Positions 1 through 7,639 of a stretch of 64,000 nt of DNA are shown here, piece by piece. This stretch comes from Nonomuraea aurantiaca (GTDB lineage Bacteria > Actinomycetota > Actinomycetes > Streptosporangiales > Streptosporangiaceae), in NCBI RefSeq assembly GCF_020215705.1, contig NZ_JAIWNB010000003.1, forward strand, positions 310,001 to 374,000. The letters are read 5' to 3'. The position numbers and the translations under genes were made by a program. Every line of letters begins with the position of its first letter. Within the stretch, counting starts at the first letter, position 1. The notes under the pieces were generated by a model. It was not told the DNA's origin. It was given only the letters and a program-made list of their open reading frames with translations, and ran no database searches.

Positions 1-540
1 GAGCCGGTTGCCGCACAAGTCAGGCGTGCAGTAAATGCGGCGCCCCCCACGGCTGGTGTCGACGAACACACCGCGGCAGCCCGGAGCGACGCAGGCGCGG
101 AACCGGCCGTGGCCCAGGGCACGGACGGCCCCGAGCAGCCCGACGCCGATGAGCGCGGCCAGCTCCTCGGCCGGCGAGGCACCTGGTGCGGTCGGGACGT
201 GCCACTGCCACCGCCCGCCGGCATCGCGGTCCAGCACCGGGCTGAGACCGGCCCGCCCGGCCAGCACGGCAGCGCCGGCGACGGCCTGGTCCTCCGTCTC
301 GGTCTCCACGACGCCACGCGCCTCCCGGCGCAGCAGATGAACCTCGCGGACGTCGTCACCGGTCGGCGGCCGCCCATCCGCCAAGGCGTCGAGTCGAAGC
401 CCGTGCCCCGTGAGGAACCGCGTCAACGCTTCAGGGGTCGGCAGGGCCTCCCCGGCCGTGGTCTGCACCGTGGGTGAGGTATTGGCCAAGTCGCCGGCCA
501 CAGCCGCCCCGAGGGCATAGTCGGTGATGGAGATCCGCAT
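1..540 (-). CDS. CGNR zinc-finger/ABATE-domain protein, 3' end cut by window edge
   Basis: The minus-strand frame is open from ATG at 540 to base 1 (180 codons). It begins MRISITDYALGAAVAGDLAN and ends inside a zinc-finger: C-V-A-P-G-C, then C-T-P-D-L-C-G-N-R-L. The CGNR signature with its preceding CxxxxC pair defines the CGNR zinc-finger family, whose N-terminal half is the ABATE domain. These are putative DNA-binding stress regulators in actinomycetes; the target is unknown. Only the last residues of the finger are missing. The start is chosen because an AT-rich promoter-like patch and the sequence aagcgagagaggg lie just upstream. No neighbour suggests a specific role. Confidence 0.85.
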   Translation of the reverse strand, partial: MRISITDYALGAAVAGDLANTSPTVQTTAGEALPTPEALTRFLTGHGLRLDALADGRPPTGDDVREVHLLRREARGVVETETEDQAVAGAAVLAGRAGLSPVLDRDAGGRWQWHVPTAPGASPAEELAALIGVGLLGAVRALGHGRFRACVAPGCRGVFVDTSRGGRRIYCTPDLCGNRL

Positions 541-575
541 GCCCTCTCTCGCTTCCTAGTAACCGATTAAATTGG

Positions 576-604
576 ATTATAACCCTTACATGGTGGCGAG
601 GGTG
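576..604 (-). promoter_or_regulatory. candidate promoter of the CGNR gene
   Basis: A perfect TATAAT reads on the minus strand at 581-576 inside the only AT-rich patch nearby (561-590). It lies about 36 bases upstream of the CGNR start codon. No good -35 hexamer is visible at the usual spacing. The call rests on the -10 match and position. Confidence 0.4.
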
Positions 605-632
605 CGGTGGTCGTCCGGTCTTGATGAGGTCC

Positions 633-998
633 TCAGCCCGCGGCCCCGCAGAACACGTTGACGGCGATGCCCATGACCTCTTGCGTGGACGGGTTTCGGG
701 TAGAGGGGTTGAGCGACATGGTCAGCGACTTACCCGAGTCGGAGCGGAACGCGAACGTCAGGTATCCGATCAGCTCGCCGCTATGACCCCACACCGTGCC
801 GCATGGCAGCGTGTACGCCTGCAGGCCGAGCCCATAGGCGAATCCGACTTTCGTGTCGACGGTCGTACGCATGGCCCGCAGCGACTCGGCGCTGGTCAGT
901 TTGCCGCCCAGCAGGGCGGCCATGAACCCCTCCAGGTCCGCCATGGTCGAAATCATCTCGCCCGCCGCCCAGTCGAGCGAGGGGTTGCGAACTGTTAG
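633..998 (-). pseudogene. serine hydrolase (class C beta-lactamase fold), C-terminal fragment
   Basis: The frame reads ...LTVRNPSLDWAAGEMISTMADLEGF..., then GLGLQAY and WGHSGELIGY (the K/H-S/T-G motif region), ending VFCGAAG. This is the C-terminal third of a D-alanyl-D-alanine carboxypeptidase/beta-lactamase-family protein. The catalytic SxxK and YxN motifs are absent here; a YSN piece lies beyond the inserted element at 3079-3403. The two pieces are in the same orientation and order, so this is one gene split by the element at 999-3078. The fragment has no start codon of its own that makes sense. It is not expected to be functional. Confidence 0.85.
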
Positions 999-1443
999 CT
1001 GTTGAGCGTGCATGAGTGTGCATGAGGTGTTTGTCGTTGGGCTTCGATCTTCGTGTGAACATGACGATGGGCCATGCGCGGGGTGAGTCCTCGTGCGGCC
1101 TCGCGGTGGCCGCGTGACAGCGTGCTCACGGTTGCGGCCGGGCGGGTCCAGTCGGTGCGATCGTGGTGGGCGTCGAGGCCTGTGGTGCCGGTCGCGTGGT
1201 GGCGAGGGCGCGCTCGTGGGGGTGTGGGCGGGGTTCGGGCTGCGTATCGCTCACCTGTTCGGCCCGGCAGGGCAACTTCTGGTAGTCTAACGGTCACTAT
1301 CGGTGAAAGTCCGGAGTGGATGGCGGGTGATCCGGGTGTGTCGGTGGGCGATGGCGTGGAGGTGTCGATCTCCTGGTGCGGTCGCCGTTGTGGTCGCCTG
1401 CGGGTGAACGTGCTCATCCATGTGGCGCTGGGGGTGATCGGGG
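999..1443 (+). other. non-coding left part of the TnpB element
   Basis: No convincing reading frame occupies this 445-base stretch between the left element end and the tnpB start. It holds a tandem 10-bp repeat at 1008-1027, a GC-rich hairpin (GCGGCC at 1095-1100 with GGCCGC at 1108-1113), and a GGTGAAAGTCCGG string near 1304-1316 followed by GGATGG. The last resembles the GGYYGAAAGRRC-type internal loops of transposon-encoded guide RNAs, but this is a visual likeness only. A structured RNA is possible and not shown. Confidence 0.4.
1008..1027. repeat. tandem 10-bp repeat near the left element end
   Basis: GTGCATGAGT at 1008-1017 is followed directly by GTGCATGAGG at 1018-1027. It lies 10 bases inside the proposed left end of the TnpB element and may be part of the transposase recognition end. 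Confidence 0.8.
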
Positions 1444-3078
1444 ATGGCTGAGGCGTTGCGGCCGATCGCTGCGCCGTTCGTGGCTGCCGGGCCGTCCGGG
1501 GTGGCTGTCCGTGATCGGCTCAAGGGGTTGACGGCGCAAGATGAGCAGGTGTTGCGCCGGGTGGGGGCACATCTGGGTGTGCTGGCTTCGCGGGATCTGG
1601 CGGTGCGTTGTCGTGCTGGGCTGGAGCATTCCGCTCAGGCGTGGGCGGAGCGTAAGCGGGAGCTGACACCGGAGTCGTCGTCGCGCTGGGCGGGGGCGAT
1701 CACCAAGGCCAGCCATGACCAGTGGGCGCTGGCCCGCCGCTGCCAGGCGGCCCACATCCACGCCCTCGAGGCGGGTATCGCGACGATCGCGCACCGGCTG
1801 GCCCAGCCGATCGGCGCCAAGGGTTCGAAGAAGACGCCGGGCGGTTACCGCAGCACGCGGGAGTGGCATGCCAAAACCCGCCGCCTGCACGCGCTGAGTG
1901 ACCGGCTGCGGCGGGAGCGGGCCGACTACGAGGCCGGGCGGGTGCACATCGTGCGGGGCGGCAAGCGGCTGCTCAACACCCGTCACCACCTCCAGGTCGC
2001 TCAGCTCGGCGAAACGCAGTGGCGCGGACGGTGGCAGGCCGAGCGGTGGTTCCTGCAGGCCGATGGCGAGTCGGGCAAGCGCTACGGCAACGAGACCATC
2101 CGTCTGACCCCCGACGGCCAGGTCAACATCAAACTGCCGGCCCCGCTGGCGCATCTGGCCAACGCCGCCCACGGCCGCTACGTCCTGTCGGCCAGGGTGT
2201 GCTTCGCGCACCGCGGCCAGGAGTGGGCCGACCGCATCGAGGCCAACCGGGCTGTTGCCTACCGCATCCACCTGGACATCGACCTGGACATCCCCCTGGG
2301 CGGGGCGCGTGGCCGCTGGTATGTGACCGCCTCCTGGCAGCATCAACCGACCCCGATCATCCCGCTCCAGGCCGCGCTGGCCGGCGGGGTGATCGGGGTG
2401 GACACGAATGCCGATCATCTGGCCGCTTGGCGGCTGGACGTGCACGGCAACCCGATCGGCAACCCACGCCACTTCGGCTACGACCTGTCCGGCGCCGCCG
2501 GGCGCCGAGACGCTCAGGTCCGGCATGCCCTGACCCGGCTGCTGCACTGGGCCCGGCGCTGCGGCGTCGCCGCGATCGCCATCGAAGACCTCGACTTCGC
2601 CACCGAGAAGACCCGCGAGAAGCACGGCCGCAACAAGCGGTTCCGGCAGCTCATCTCCGGCATCCCCACCGGCAAGCTCAAAGCCCGGCTCACCAGCATG
2701 GCCCAGGCGGCCGGTATCAGTGTCATCGCGGTGGATCCCGCCTACACCTCCCGGTGGGGGGCCCAGCACTGGCAGATCCCACTCACCAGCCCCACACGCA
2801 AGACCACCCGCCATGACGCCGCCGCCGTGGCCATCGCACGACGCGCCCAGCAGTACCCGATCCGGCGACGGACGCCACCGCCCCCGCATGACCAGAGTGA
2901 TCGTGCGGGGCATCGGAGCGTCCAGGCCGAACCATGTGCCGCCGGGCGTGAGGAAACCCGCCACCGTACACCGGACCGCGCACACGATGCGCCGGGCCCG
3001 GTTACGGCCAGAACGCGGGCAACCAGCGCGCCCAACACCGTTCGGGGCGCGCCAGTGCAACTTATGTTCACTGGTTAG
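1444..3078 (+). CDS. tnpB: TnpB-related RuvC nuclease lacking the zinc ribbon
   Basis: This 544-residue protein carries a RuvC-like catalytic triad: D320 in GVIGVDTNAD, E381 in IAIEDLDF and D458 in TRHDAAAVAIA. TnpB proteins are RNA-guided DNA nucleases of IS200/IS605 elements. The segment between RuvC-II and RuvC-III (VDPAYTSRWGAQHWQIPL...) aligns with the place where TnpB normally has two CxxC pairs, but no cysteines are present. This matches the 'TnpB-related' actinobacterial subfamily. The last 75 residues or so are Pro/Arg-rich and unlike a folded domain; in TnpB elements the guide RNA overlaps the gene 3' end, which may explain them. The ATG at 1444 is preceded by gggggtgatcgggg. There is no tnpA partner. 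Confidence 0.85.
   Translation: MAEALRPIAAPFVAAGPSGVAVRDRLKGLTAQDEQVLRRVGAHLGVLASRDLAVRCRAGLEHSAQAWAERKRELTPESSSRWAGAITKASHDQWALARRCQAAHIHALEAGIATIAHRLAQPIGAKGSKKTPGGYRSTREWHAKTRRLHALSDRLRRERADYEAGRVHIVRGGKRLLNTRHHLQVAQLGETQWRGRWQAERWFLQADGESGKRYGNETIRLTPDGQVNIKLPAPLAHLANAAHGRYVLSARVCFAHRGQEWADRIEANRAVAYRIHLDIDLDIPLGGARGRWYVTASWQHQPTPIIPLQAALAGGVIGVDTNADHLAAWRLDVHGNPIGNPRHFGYDLSGAAGRRDAQVRHALTRLLHWARRCGVAAIAIEDLDFATEKTREKHGRNKRFRQLISGIPTGKLKARLTSMAQAAGISVIAVDPAYTSRWGAQHWQIPLTSPTRKTTRHDAAAVAIARRAQQYPIRRRTPPPPHDQSDRAGHRSVQAEPCAAGREETRHRTPDRAHDAPGPVTARTRATSAPNTVRGAPVQLMFTG
3052..3074. other. right-end hairpin of the TnpB element
   Basis: CCAGTG (3052-3057) and CACTGG (3069-3074) form a perfect 6-bp stem around an 11-base loop, immediately before GTTAG and overlapping the tnpB stop. 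Subterminal imperfect palindromes of this size are the recognition sites of IS200/IS605 transposases. Confidence 0.7.
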
Positions 3079-3403
3079 GAACGGTTCATCCGCGTCGCAT
3101 CCATTCGGGCGGCGGCTCGTACCCCTTGGCGTGCGGCGATGGCACTCCTGCCCGGTCGCCCGGCACCACCGTGTGGCGCAGTCCCAGCGGCCGCAGGATG
3201 CGGCGCCTGACTTCCTCGCCGTAGGTCCTTCCGGTCAGCTTCTCCACCAGCAGTCCGAGCACCACGTAGTTGGTGTTGGAGTAGTGCCACTTCCCGTCAT
3301 CGGGCAGTTTCTGCCCCCGCTCGCCCGGCAACTGATCCCGTTCCGCGCCACCTCGGATGAGGCGGATCGACCGGCATCGGCCGGCACGGATCGGCGCGGT
3401 CTA
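3079..3403 (-). pseudogene. serine hydrolase, central fragment with truncated 5' end
   Basis: Reading on the minus strand, the frame holds DQLPGERGQKLPDDGKWHYS followed by NTNYVVLGLLVEKLTGRTYGEE and AKGYEPPPEW. YSN in WHYSNTNY is the second catalytic motif of class C beta-lactamase-fold serine hydrolases. The frame runs back only to a TAG at 3401-3403. The roughly 150 residues that should precede it, with the signal peptide and SxxK serine, are missing. The 3' side stops at TGA (3086-3088) next to the inserted TnpB element; the rest of the gene is at 633-998. The gene is therefore broken twice: by a 5' deletion and by an insertion. Confidence 0.85.
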
Positions 3404-3458
3404 GTACGGCGGGCCCGGGCTGCACCCCAGGCCCGCCGTGTTCATGGACGGCGGTCGG

Positions 3459-4268
3459 TCATGAGCAGCCCTCGAACTGCGGGACCGCGATGGTGCTGAG
3501 GTTCAGGCCGGCCTTGCCGAACCATTTGTGCAGCAGCTTCGAGGCCGTCCCGTCCTGGTACATGGTGGTGATCGCCCGGTTGACCGCCTCGCACCCCGCG
3601 ACGTCGCCCTTGTGCATGCCGACCCCGGTCCGCTGCTCGTTGAACTGGGCGTTGACCAGGCGCAGCCCGCTGCCGTCCTCGACGGCCAGGCCGGCCAGGA
3701 TGACGTCGTTGGTGGTGATCGCGTCCAACCGGCGGTCCTTGAGCGCCGTCAGGCAGGCCGCGTAGTCGTCCACCGGCACCACCTCCGCGGCCACCTTGCG
3801 CTCCTCCAGGACCCGCTGCGTCGCGTTCGAGCCCTTCACCTGGCAGATCTTGCGGCCCTTGAGGTCGCGGACGTTCCTGATCGACGGCTCGTCCGGCCGT
3901 ACCAGGATGTCCTGGTAGGAGATGTGGTACGGCCCGGCGAACAGGACCTTCGCCTTGCGGTCCTGGCTGATCGTGTACGTCGCTAGCACGAGGTCGGCCT
4001 TGCCGTTGAGCAGGACCTTCTCCCGGTCGGACGCCAGCACCGGGACGAAGGTGTAGTCCTTGCCGAGCTTCTGGGCGATGTAGCGGGCCACGTCCACGTC
4101 GAAGCCCTCGAAGGTGCCGTTGGACTTGCGCACGCCGACCGACGGCAGGTCGGAACGGACCCCGATGACGATCGCGTCCTTGTCCACGATCGACTCCGCG
4201 CCGCCCATGCCGCATGCCCCGGCCAGCAGCGCGGTCAGGACCAGCACCGCCGGTAGCAGCCGCTTCAT
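3459..4268 (-). CDS. glnH: GlnH-like amino-acid-binding lipoprotein
   Basis: This 269-residue protein starts MKRLLPAVLVLTALLAGACG, a lipoprotein signal with lipobox LAGAC, followed by a family 3 solute-binding fold (AIVIGVRSDLPSVGVR, GFDVDVARYIAQKLG, DLVLATYTIS). Such proteins bind glutamate, glutamine or aspartate outside the membrane. No ABC permease or ATPase is nearby. It is instead the last gene of an operon with a PknG-like kinase. In Mycobacterium, GlnH acts as an amino-acid sensor feeding PknG through GlnX, and the same role is inferred here. The ATG overlaps the preceding stop (ATGA) and has a GGAG site (gaaggagtaccg). A longer upstream start exists but would place the signal peptide internally. 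Confidence 0.85.
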   Translation of the reverse strand: MKRLLPAVLVLTALLAGACGMGGAESIVDKDAIVIGVRSDLPSVGVRKSNGTFEGFDVDVARYIAQKLGKDYTFVPVLASDREKVLLNGKADLVLATYTISQDRKAKVLFAGPYHISYQDILVRPDEPSIRNVRDLKGRKICQVKGSNATQRVLEERKVAAEVVPVDDYAACLTALKDRRLDAITTNDVILAGLAVEDGSGLRLVNAQFNEQRTGVGMHKGDVAGCEAVNRAITTMYQDGTASKLLHKWFGKAGLNLSTIAVPQFEGCS

Positions 4269-5647
4269 CGGTACTCCTTCAGCCGTGGCCACACCCCGGC
4301 GATGACCAGCAGGCCGAGGCCGCCGATCGCGAACGGGAGCAGCCGCCACAGGTTGTCGAGCGCGCTCTCGCCGGCGTCCGTGGCCCGCCTGAACACGGCC
4401 TCGTGCTGCTCGGCGAGCTTCAGCAGCGCCTGGTCGTAGGCGTCGAAGGACTCGCGTACCGTCCCCAGCCTGGCCGACACGGCCTGGCTCGCCTGGCCGC
4501 TGGCCGCCAGCGCGCGGAGCTTGGCGTCGGCGTCCTGGAAGCGCGTGTACGCCTCGAGCGCCCGCTCGCCGTCGCTCCCGCCGAGCTCGGTGCCCAGCAG
4601 ACCGAGGAAGTTCTTGGCGCCCTGCGCCACCTTGGCCTGGTAGGTGTCGAGGTTCCCGGCCTCCAGGTAGATCACCGACTGGGACTTGTCGAGGAAGGTG
4701 TGCTCATAGGTGTCGGCCCGGCCCTTGTCGAGCAGGAACCGGCTCTGGTCGCCGTGCAGGCTGTTGCTGATCGCGCGGGCCCTGGCCAGCGTGAGCACCG
4801 AGTCGAAGCCGTCGGCCTTGGCGGTGCGCAGCTCTCGCAGGTCCCGGCCGAGCACGTTCACCCCGGCGAGCAGCGCGACGACGGTCACGACGGTCGCGGC
4901 CAGCAGTGCCGGCCCGAACACCCTGCGGAAGCGCCGCGCCAGGAAGACCTGCAGCCAGATCAGGCAGCCCAGGGCCAGCAGCCCGGCCACGATCACCGCG
5001 AACCGTACGATCGGCACCATGACGCTCTTCTCGTCATAGGTGCTCCGCACGATCGTGCCGCTCTCCAGCGTCAGGTTGTACGCCTGGGGGAGCAGCACCA
5101 GCCGCATCAGGTCGGTGGCCTGCCGGTAGACCTCGACCACCTTCTGCGGAGGCGGCCCGGCCGCGTGGCCGGCCTGGGCGTCGAGCAGCAGCGCCTGCCC
5201 GGCCAGCCGCTCGTAGCGGCCGAGGCCGTCGAGCACGGACTGGACGGTCTGCCGCTCGGCGGGGTTGTCGCCGGACAGCTCGAACGCCTTCAGCAGCGCC
5301 TGGTTGGCCTCGGAGCGCCGCCGCTCGTACTGGGCGATGGCGGCCTGGCGCTGCGGGGCGTACTCCTTGCCCATCAGCAGCGCGTCGGCGACCTGCGCGT
5401 CCATGTCGCTCAGCCCGAGGTACAGGCCGGCGGTGGCGACGACCTGCGGGCCCGCGTCGCGGCCGATCACCGTCAGCCCGTCGCGCGCGCTCAGGCTCCC
5501 GGCCGCCAGCGCGGCGAAGAGCAGCGCCAGGGAGGCCACGGTGATGCCGGAGATGACCCGGATCCTGCCCGGCACGCTCCGGCGCGCCGGCGCCCCCGGC
5601 CCGGCCGGCCCGACCTGGCCGGGCGGCCTGGCCTGGACGATGGTCAT
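4265..5647 (-). CDS. glnX: GlnX-like four-helix membrane signalling protein
   Basis: This 460-residue membrane protein has predicted membrane segments near residues 33-52, two in the centre (VRFAVIVAGLLALGCLIWL and ALLAATVVTVVALLAGV) and one at the C terminus (LLPFAIGGLGLLVIAGVW). Two helical extracytoplasmic loops lie between them, like the sensor parts of chemoreceptors. There is no kinase, HAMP or catalytic motif. Size, topology and position between a GlnH-like lipoprotein and a PknG-like kinase match mycobacterial GlnX, which passes the amino-acid signal across the membrane. The identity comes from synteny and topology, not a sequence search. The start MTIVQARPP follows gcgagggggcacc; a longer frame upstream overlaps the FHA gene and is rejected. 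Confidence 0.7.
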   Translation of the reverse strand: MTIVQARPPGQVGPAGPGAPARRSVPGRIRVISGITVASLALLFAALAAGSLSARDGLTVIGRDAGPQVVATAGLYLGLSDMDAQVADALLMGKEYAPQRQAAIAQYERRRSEANQALLKAFELSGDNPAERQTVQSVLDGLGRYERLAGQALLLDAQAGHAAGPPPQKVVEVYRQATDLMRLVLLPQAYNLTLESGTIVRSTYDEKSVMVPIVRFAVIVAGLLALGCLIWLQVFLARRFRRVFGPALLAATVVTVVALLAGVNVLGRDLRELRTAKADGFDSVLTLARARAISNSLHGDQSRFLLDKGRADTYEHTFLDKSQSVIYLEAGNLDTYQAKVAQGAKNFLGLLGTELGGSDGERALEAYTRFQDADAKLRALAASGQASQAVSARLGTVRESFDAYDQALLKLAEQHEAVFRRATDAGESALDNLWRLLPFAIGGLGLLVIAGVWPRLKEYR

Positions 5648-5700
5648 GGTGCCCCCTCGCAGATCATGACAGCGGTCATGACGGCCCCCTCGCCGGTCAT
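5644..5700 (-). CDS. possible 18-codon minicistron between FHA and GlnX genes
   Basis: The ATG at 5700-5698 overlaps the FHA stop (ATGA), and the TGA at 5646-5644 overlaps the next gene's ATG (ATGA). The peptide would be MTGEGAVMTAVMICEGAP. GCGAGGGGGC occurs twice here: near the minicistron start and as the ribosome site of the following gene. The perfect double coupling suggests translation re-initiation, but the peptide resembles nothing known and may be only spacer. Confidence 0.3.
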   Translation of the reverse strand: MTGEGAVMTAVMICEGAP

Positions 5701-6347
5701 GGCGTGCCTTCGCGGATCGTGATGACGGTCCACGCGCCGACGTGGATGCGGTCGCCCGCGCCCACCCGGACCGGCACGTTGACCGTGACCGGCCTGCCGT
5801 TGACCTGGGTGCCGTTGGCGGAGCCGGGGTCGACGAGCGTCCACGAGCCATCGTGCGCGGCGAGCAGCACGGCGTGCAGATGGGACACGCCGGGGTCTTC
5901 GGGCGGCCCGGTCAGGTCGATCTCCGGCCGCAGGTCACGGCCCCGGCGGCGGCGGCCGATGCGCACCTGCTCGCCGGACAGCGCGAAGGACCGTTCGGGG
6001 CAGTACGGCGGGAACGCGACGGCGTCGGCATCGGGGCCGCCCTCGGCGATCACCTGCTCGTAGTAGGCGCGGTCGGCGGCGGTGACCGCCTCCCAGCGCG
6101 CTCCGGCCACCGGCGGCGCCATGGAGGGCGCGGCGCCGGAGTAGTCGTGGCCGCACACCTCGCAGAACTGCCCGGCACGCGGCGTCTGGCAGACGGGACA
6201 GCTCTCCACCGCGGCGCCGGCGCCGGTGCCGGCACCGGCCGGTGCGGCGGACGACGTGACCGGTGGCGGGGAGGCGGCCAGCTGGAGGCCGCAGACGTCG
6301 CAGTATTCGTCGTCACCCGACGTGTGGCCCTGGGGGCAGGTCGCCAT
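5697..6347 (-). CDS. zinc-ribbon and FHA-domain phosphothreonine-binding protein
   Basis: This 216-residue protein has two short N-terminal zinc ribbons (CPQGHTSGDDEYCDVCG and CPVCQTPRAGQFCEVCG) and a C-terminal FHA domain with RIGRR, SHLHA and SANGTQVNG. FHA domains bind phosphothreonine, so the likely partner is a substrate of the PknG-like kinase in the same operon. Mycobacterial PknG acts on the FHA protein GarA. This protein lacks GarA's N-terminal Thr-Thr phosphorylation motif and is larger because of the ribbons, so it is not a simple GarA. The start shares one base with the upstream stop (TGATG). Confidence 0.85.
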   Translation of the reverse strand: MATCPQGHTSGDDEYCDVCGLQLAASPPPVTSSAAPAGAGTGAGAAVESCPVCQTPRAGQFCEVCGHDYSGAAPSMAPPVAGARWEAVTAADRAYYEQVIAEGGPDADAVAFPPYCPERSFALSGEQVRIGRRRRGRDLRPEIDLTGPPEDPGVSHLHAVLLAAHDGSWTLVDPGSANGTQVNGRPVTVNVPVRVGAGDRIHVGAWTVITIREGTP

Positions 6348-7639
6348 CAGCTGCCCTCCCCGTTCTTGCGCAGCTTGCTGGTACGCACCGAGCCGGTGTC
6401 GAGCTCGATCGCGTCGGCCTTGTCGACGTTCTTGCGCAGCCGGGCGGTGCCGGAGGCCGGATCCACCTCGACGACCTTGTCGAGCAGCCGGGCCGTGTCC
6501 TCGCGTCCCGAGTCGACGGCGAGCTGTTTGGCCTTGGCCAGGCGGGCCGTCGCGGTGTCGACGTCGCCGGCCGCGCGGGCGCTCAGCCCGTCCTGGATCA
6601 GCTCGTGCAGCTCGGCCTGGCCGGTGTAGTGGGCGACCTTCCCGTTGATCCGGGTGGACTGGGCCAGGTCGTCGGTCCACTGGGCGAGCACGTTGCCGCT
6701 GGCGAAGACCTCCTGGGTGTCGGGACGGAGCAGCTTCACCCAGCCCGCGCGGATCTCGCTGCCGATCTGGCCGGGCGGCACCTCGACGCACAGGTGGTAC
6801 TCGCGGTCCTCGGCGCCCCACGAGCCGGTCGGGTAGTCGCCGGTCAGCGGATTCACGTCGGTGCGCTTGCCGGTCAGGTCGAGCAGCGTGGGGGAGACCT
6901 GCTTGACCCACTTGAGCGTGGCCGTCTGCGGCACCCACACCCGCATCACCAGCTCGGCCACGGTCTTGCTCATCGAGGTCTGGGTGAGGTTGCGGAAGAA
7001 GTCGGCCAGGTCACCCTGGTTGCGGACGAAGTCAAACGTACCGAGCAGTGCTTCGGCGACCTTGCGCAGCTCGGCGGGCACCCAGTCGTCGCCGACGCCG
7101 AGGCTGTCGCAGACGAACGCGCCCTCGCAGCGGGCCAGCGCGGCGGCGAACACGTCGGCGCGCTCGTTGTTCTGGCCGTCGGTCATCAGGATGGCGTGCC
7201 TGATCGCGTTCGGGTGGGCCGACAGCATCTGGGCCGCCAGTTGCAGCCACTGGCCGATCGAGGTGCCGCCGCCGGCCGAGAGCTTGCCGATGGCCCGCTG
7301 CGCCTCGGCCCGGGTGGCCGCACTGGCCCTGACCAGCTGGGGGCCGTTCGGGTAGACGACGCGGGCCCGGTCGGTGCCGGCGATGACCGCGACGTGCACG
7401 CCGTCGCGCAGGGTCTGCACGGCCGTCGCGGCGGCGGCCCTGGCCTCCCTGATCTTGCCGCCGCTCATTGAGCCGGAGGTGTCGATGATGATCACTTCGG
7501 CGGCCTCGGCCGGGGTGGCGGACTCGGTGGTCACCGTGCCGGTGGAGTTGATCGTGAGGATGGCGTGCACCTCACGTCCATCGATCGGGAGGTACTTGTT
7601 CTGGTCGATGTGCAGGGTGAAGGTGGGCTGGTCACCCAT
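6347..7639 (-). CDS. von Willebrand factor A domain protein
   Basis: This 430-residue cytoplasmic protein has a vWA domain with a complete MIDAS start (DTSGSMSGGK), a later GGGTSIG threonine region and AILMTDGQNN. The C-terminal half is mixed and helical. MIDAS domains bind Mg and protein ligands. Being inside the PknG/PP2C/FHA operon makes a scaffold or phospho-switch partner likely, as in TerY-P phosphorylation triads, but the ligand is unknown. The ATG lies 8 bases inside the preceding PP2C gene, and its stop overlaps the FHA gene start, so expression should be translationally coupled. Confidence 0.9.
   Translation of the reverse strand: MGDQPTFTLHIDQNKYLPIDGREVHAILTINSTGTVTTESATPAEAAEVIIIDTSGSMSGGKIREARAAAATAVQTLRDGVHVAVIAGTDRARVVYPNGPQLVRASAATRAEAQRAIGKLSAGGGTSIGQWLQLAAQMLSAHPNAIRHAILMTDGQNNERADVFAAALARCEGAFVCDSLGVGDDWVPAELRKVAEALLGTFDFVRNQGDLADFFRNLTQTSMSKTVAELVMRVWVPQTATLKWVKQVSPTLLDLTGKRTDVNPLTGDYPTGSWGAEDREYHLCVEVPPGQIGSEIRAGWVKLLRPDTQEVFASGNVLAQWTDDLAQSTRINGKVAHYTGQAELHELIQDGLSARAAGDVDTATARLAKAKQLAVDSGREDTARLLDKVVEVDPASGTARLRKNVDKADAIELDTGSVRTSKLRKNGEGS

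Larger units (their letters stand above)
999..3078 (+). mobile_element. TnpB-only IS200/IS605-type element inserted in a serine hydrolase gene
   Basis: The element is bounded by two copies of GTTAG (994-998 and 3074-3078). It contains about 445 bases of non-coding leader, one tnpB-type gene and a terminal hairpin at 3052-3074. Joining the flanks at GTTAG brings the two serine-hydrolase halves together and gives a plausible read-through (MRR-DEPFLTVRNPS) if one base of 3089-3090 is dropped. No tnpA (Y1 or serine recombinase) is present, so it would need a transposase in trans. The exact ends are inferred from gene continuity and the 5-bp repeat, not from a known relative. The IS605 family normally leaves no target duplication, so GTTAG may be target plus element end. 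Confidence 0.75.

Noticed and set aside
1289..1320. Cobalamin-riboswitch-like string GGTGAAAGTCCGG
   Set aside because: The B12 box and the conserved core are missing, and the downstream gene is a transposon nuclease. I kept it only as part of a possible structured leader.
1074..1451. 125-residue plus-strand frame in the element leader, considered as a tnpA remnant
   Set aside because: No HUH or serine-recombinase motif is visible, and composition is repetitive Gly/Arg/Val without fold signs.
4269..4349. Longer start for the GlnH-like protein
   Set aside because: It would put 27 Arg/Pro-rich residues before a clear lipoprotein signal and overlap the previous gene. The start at 4268 has a GGAG site and ATGA coupling.
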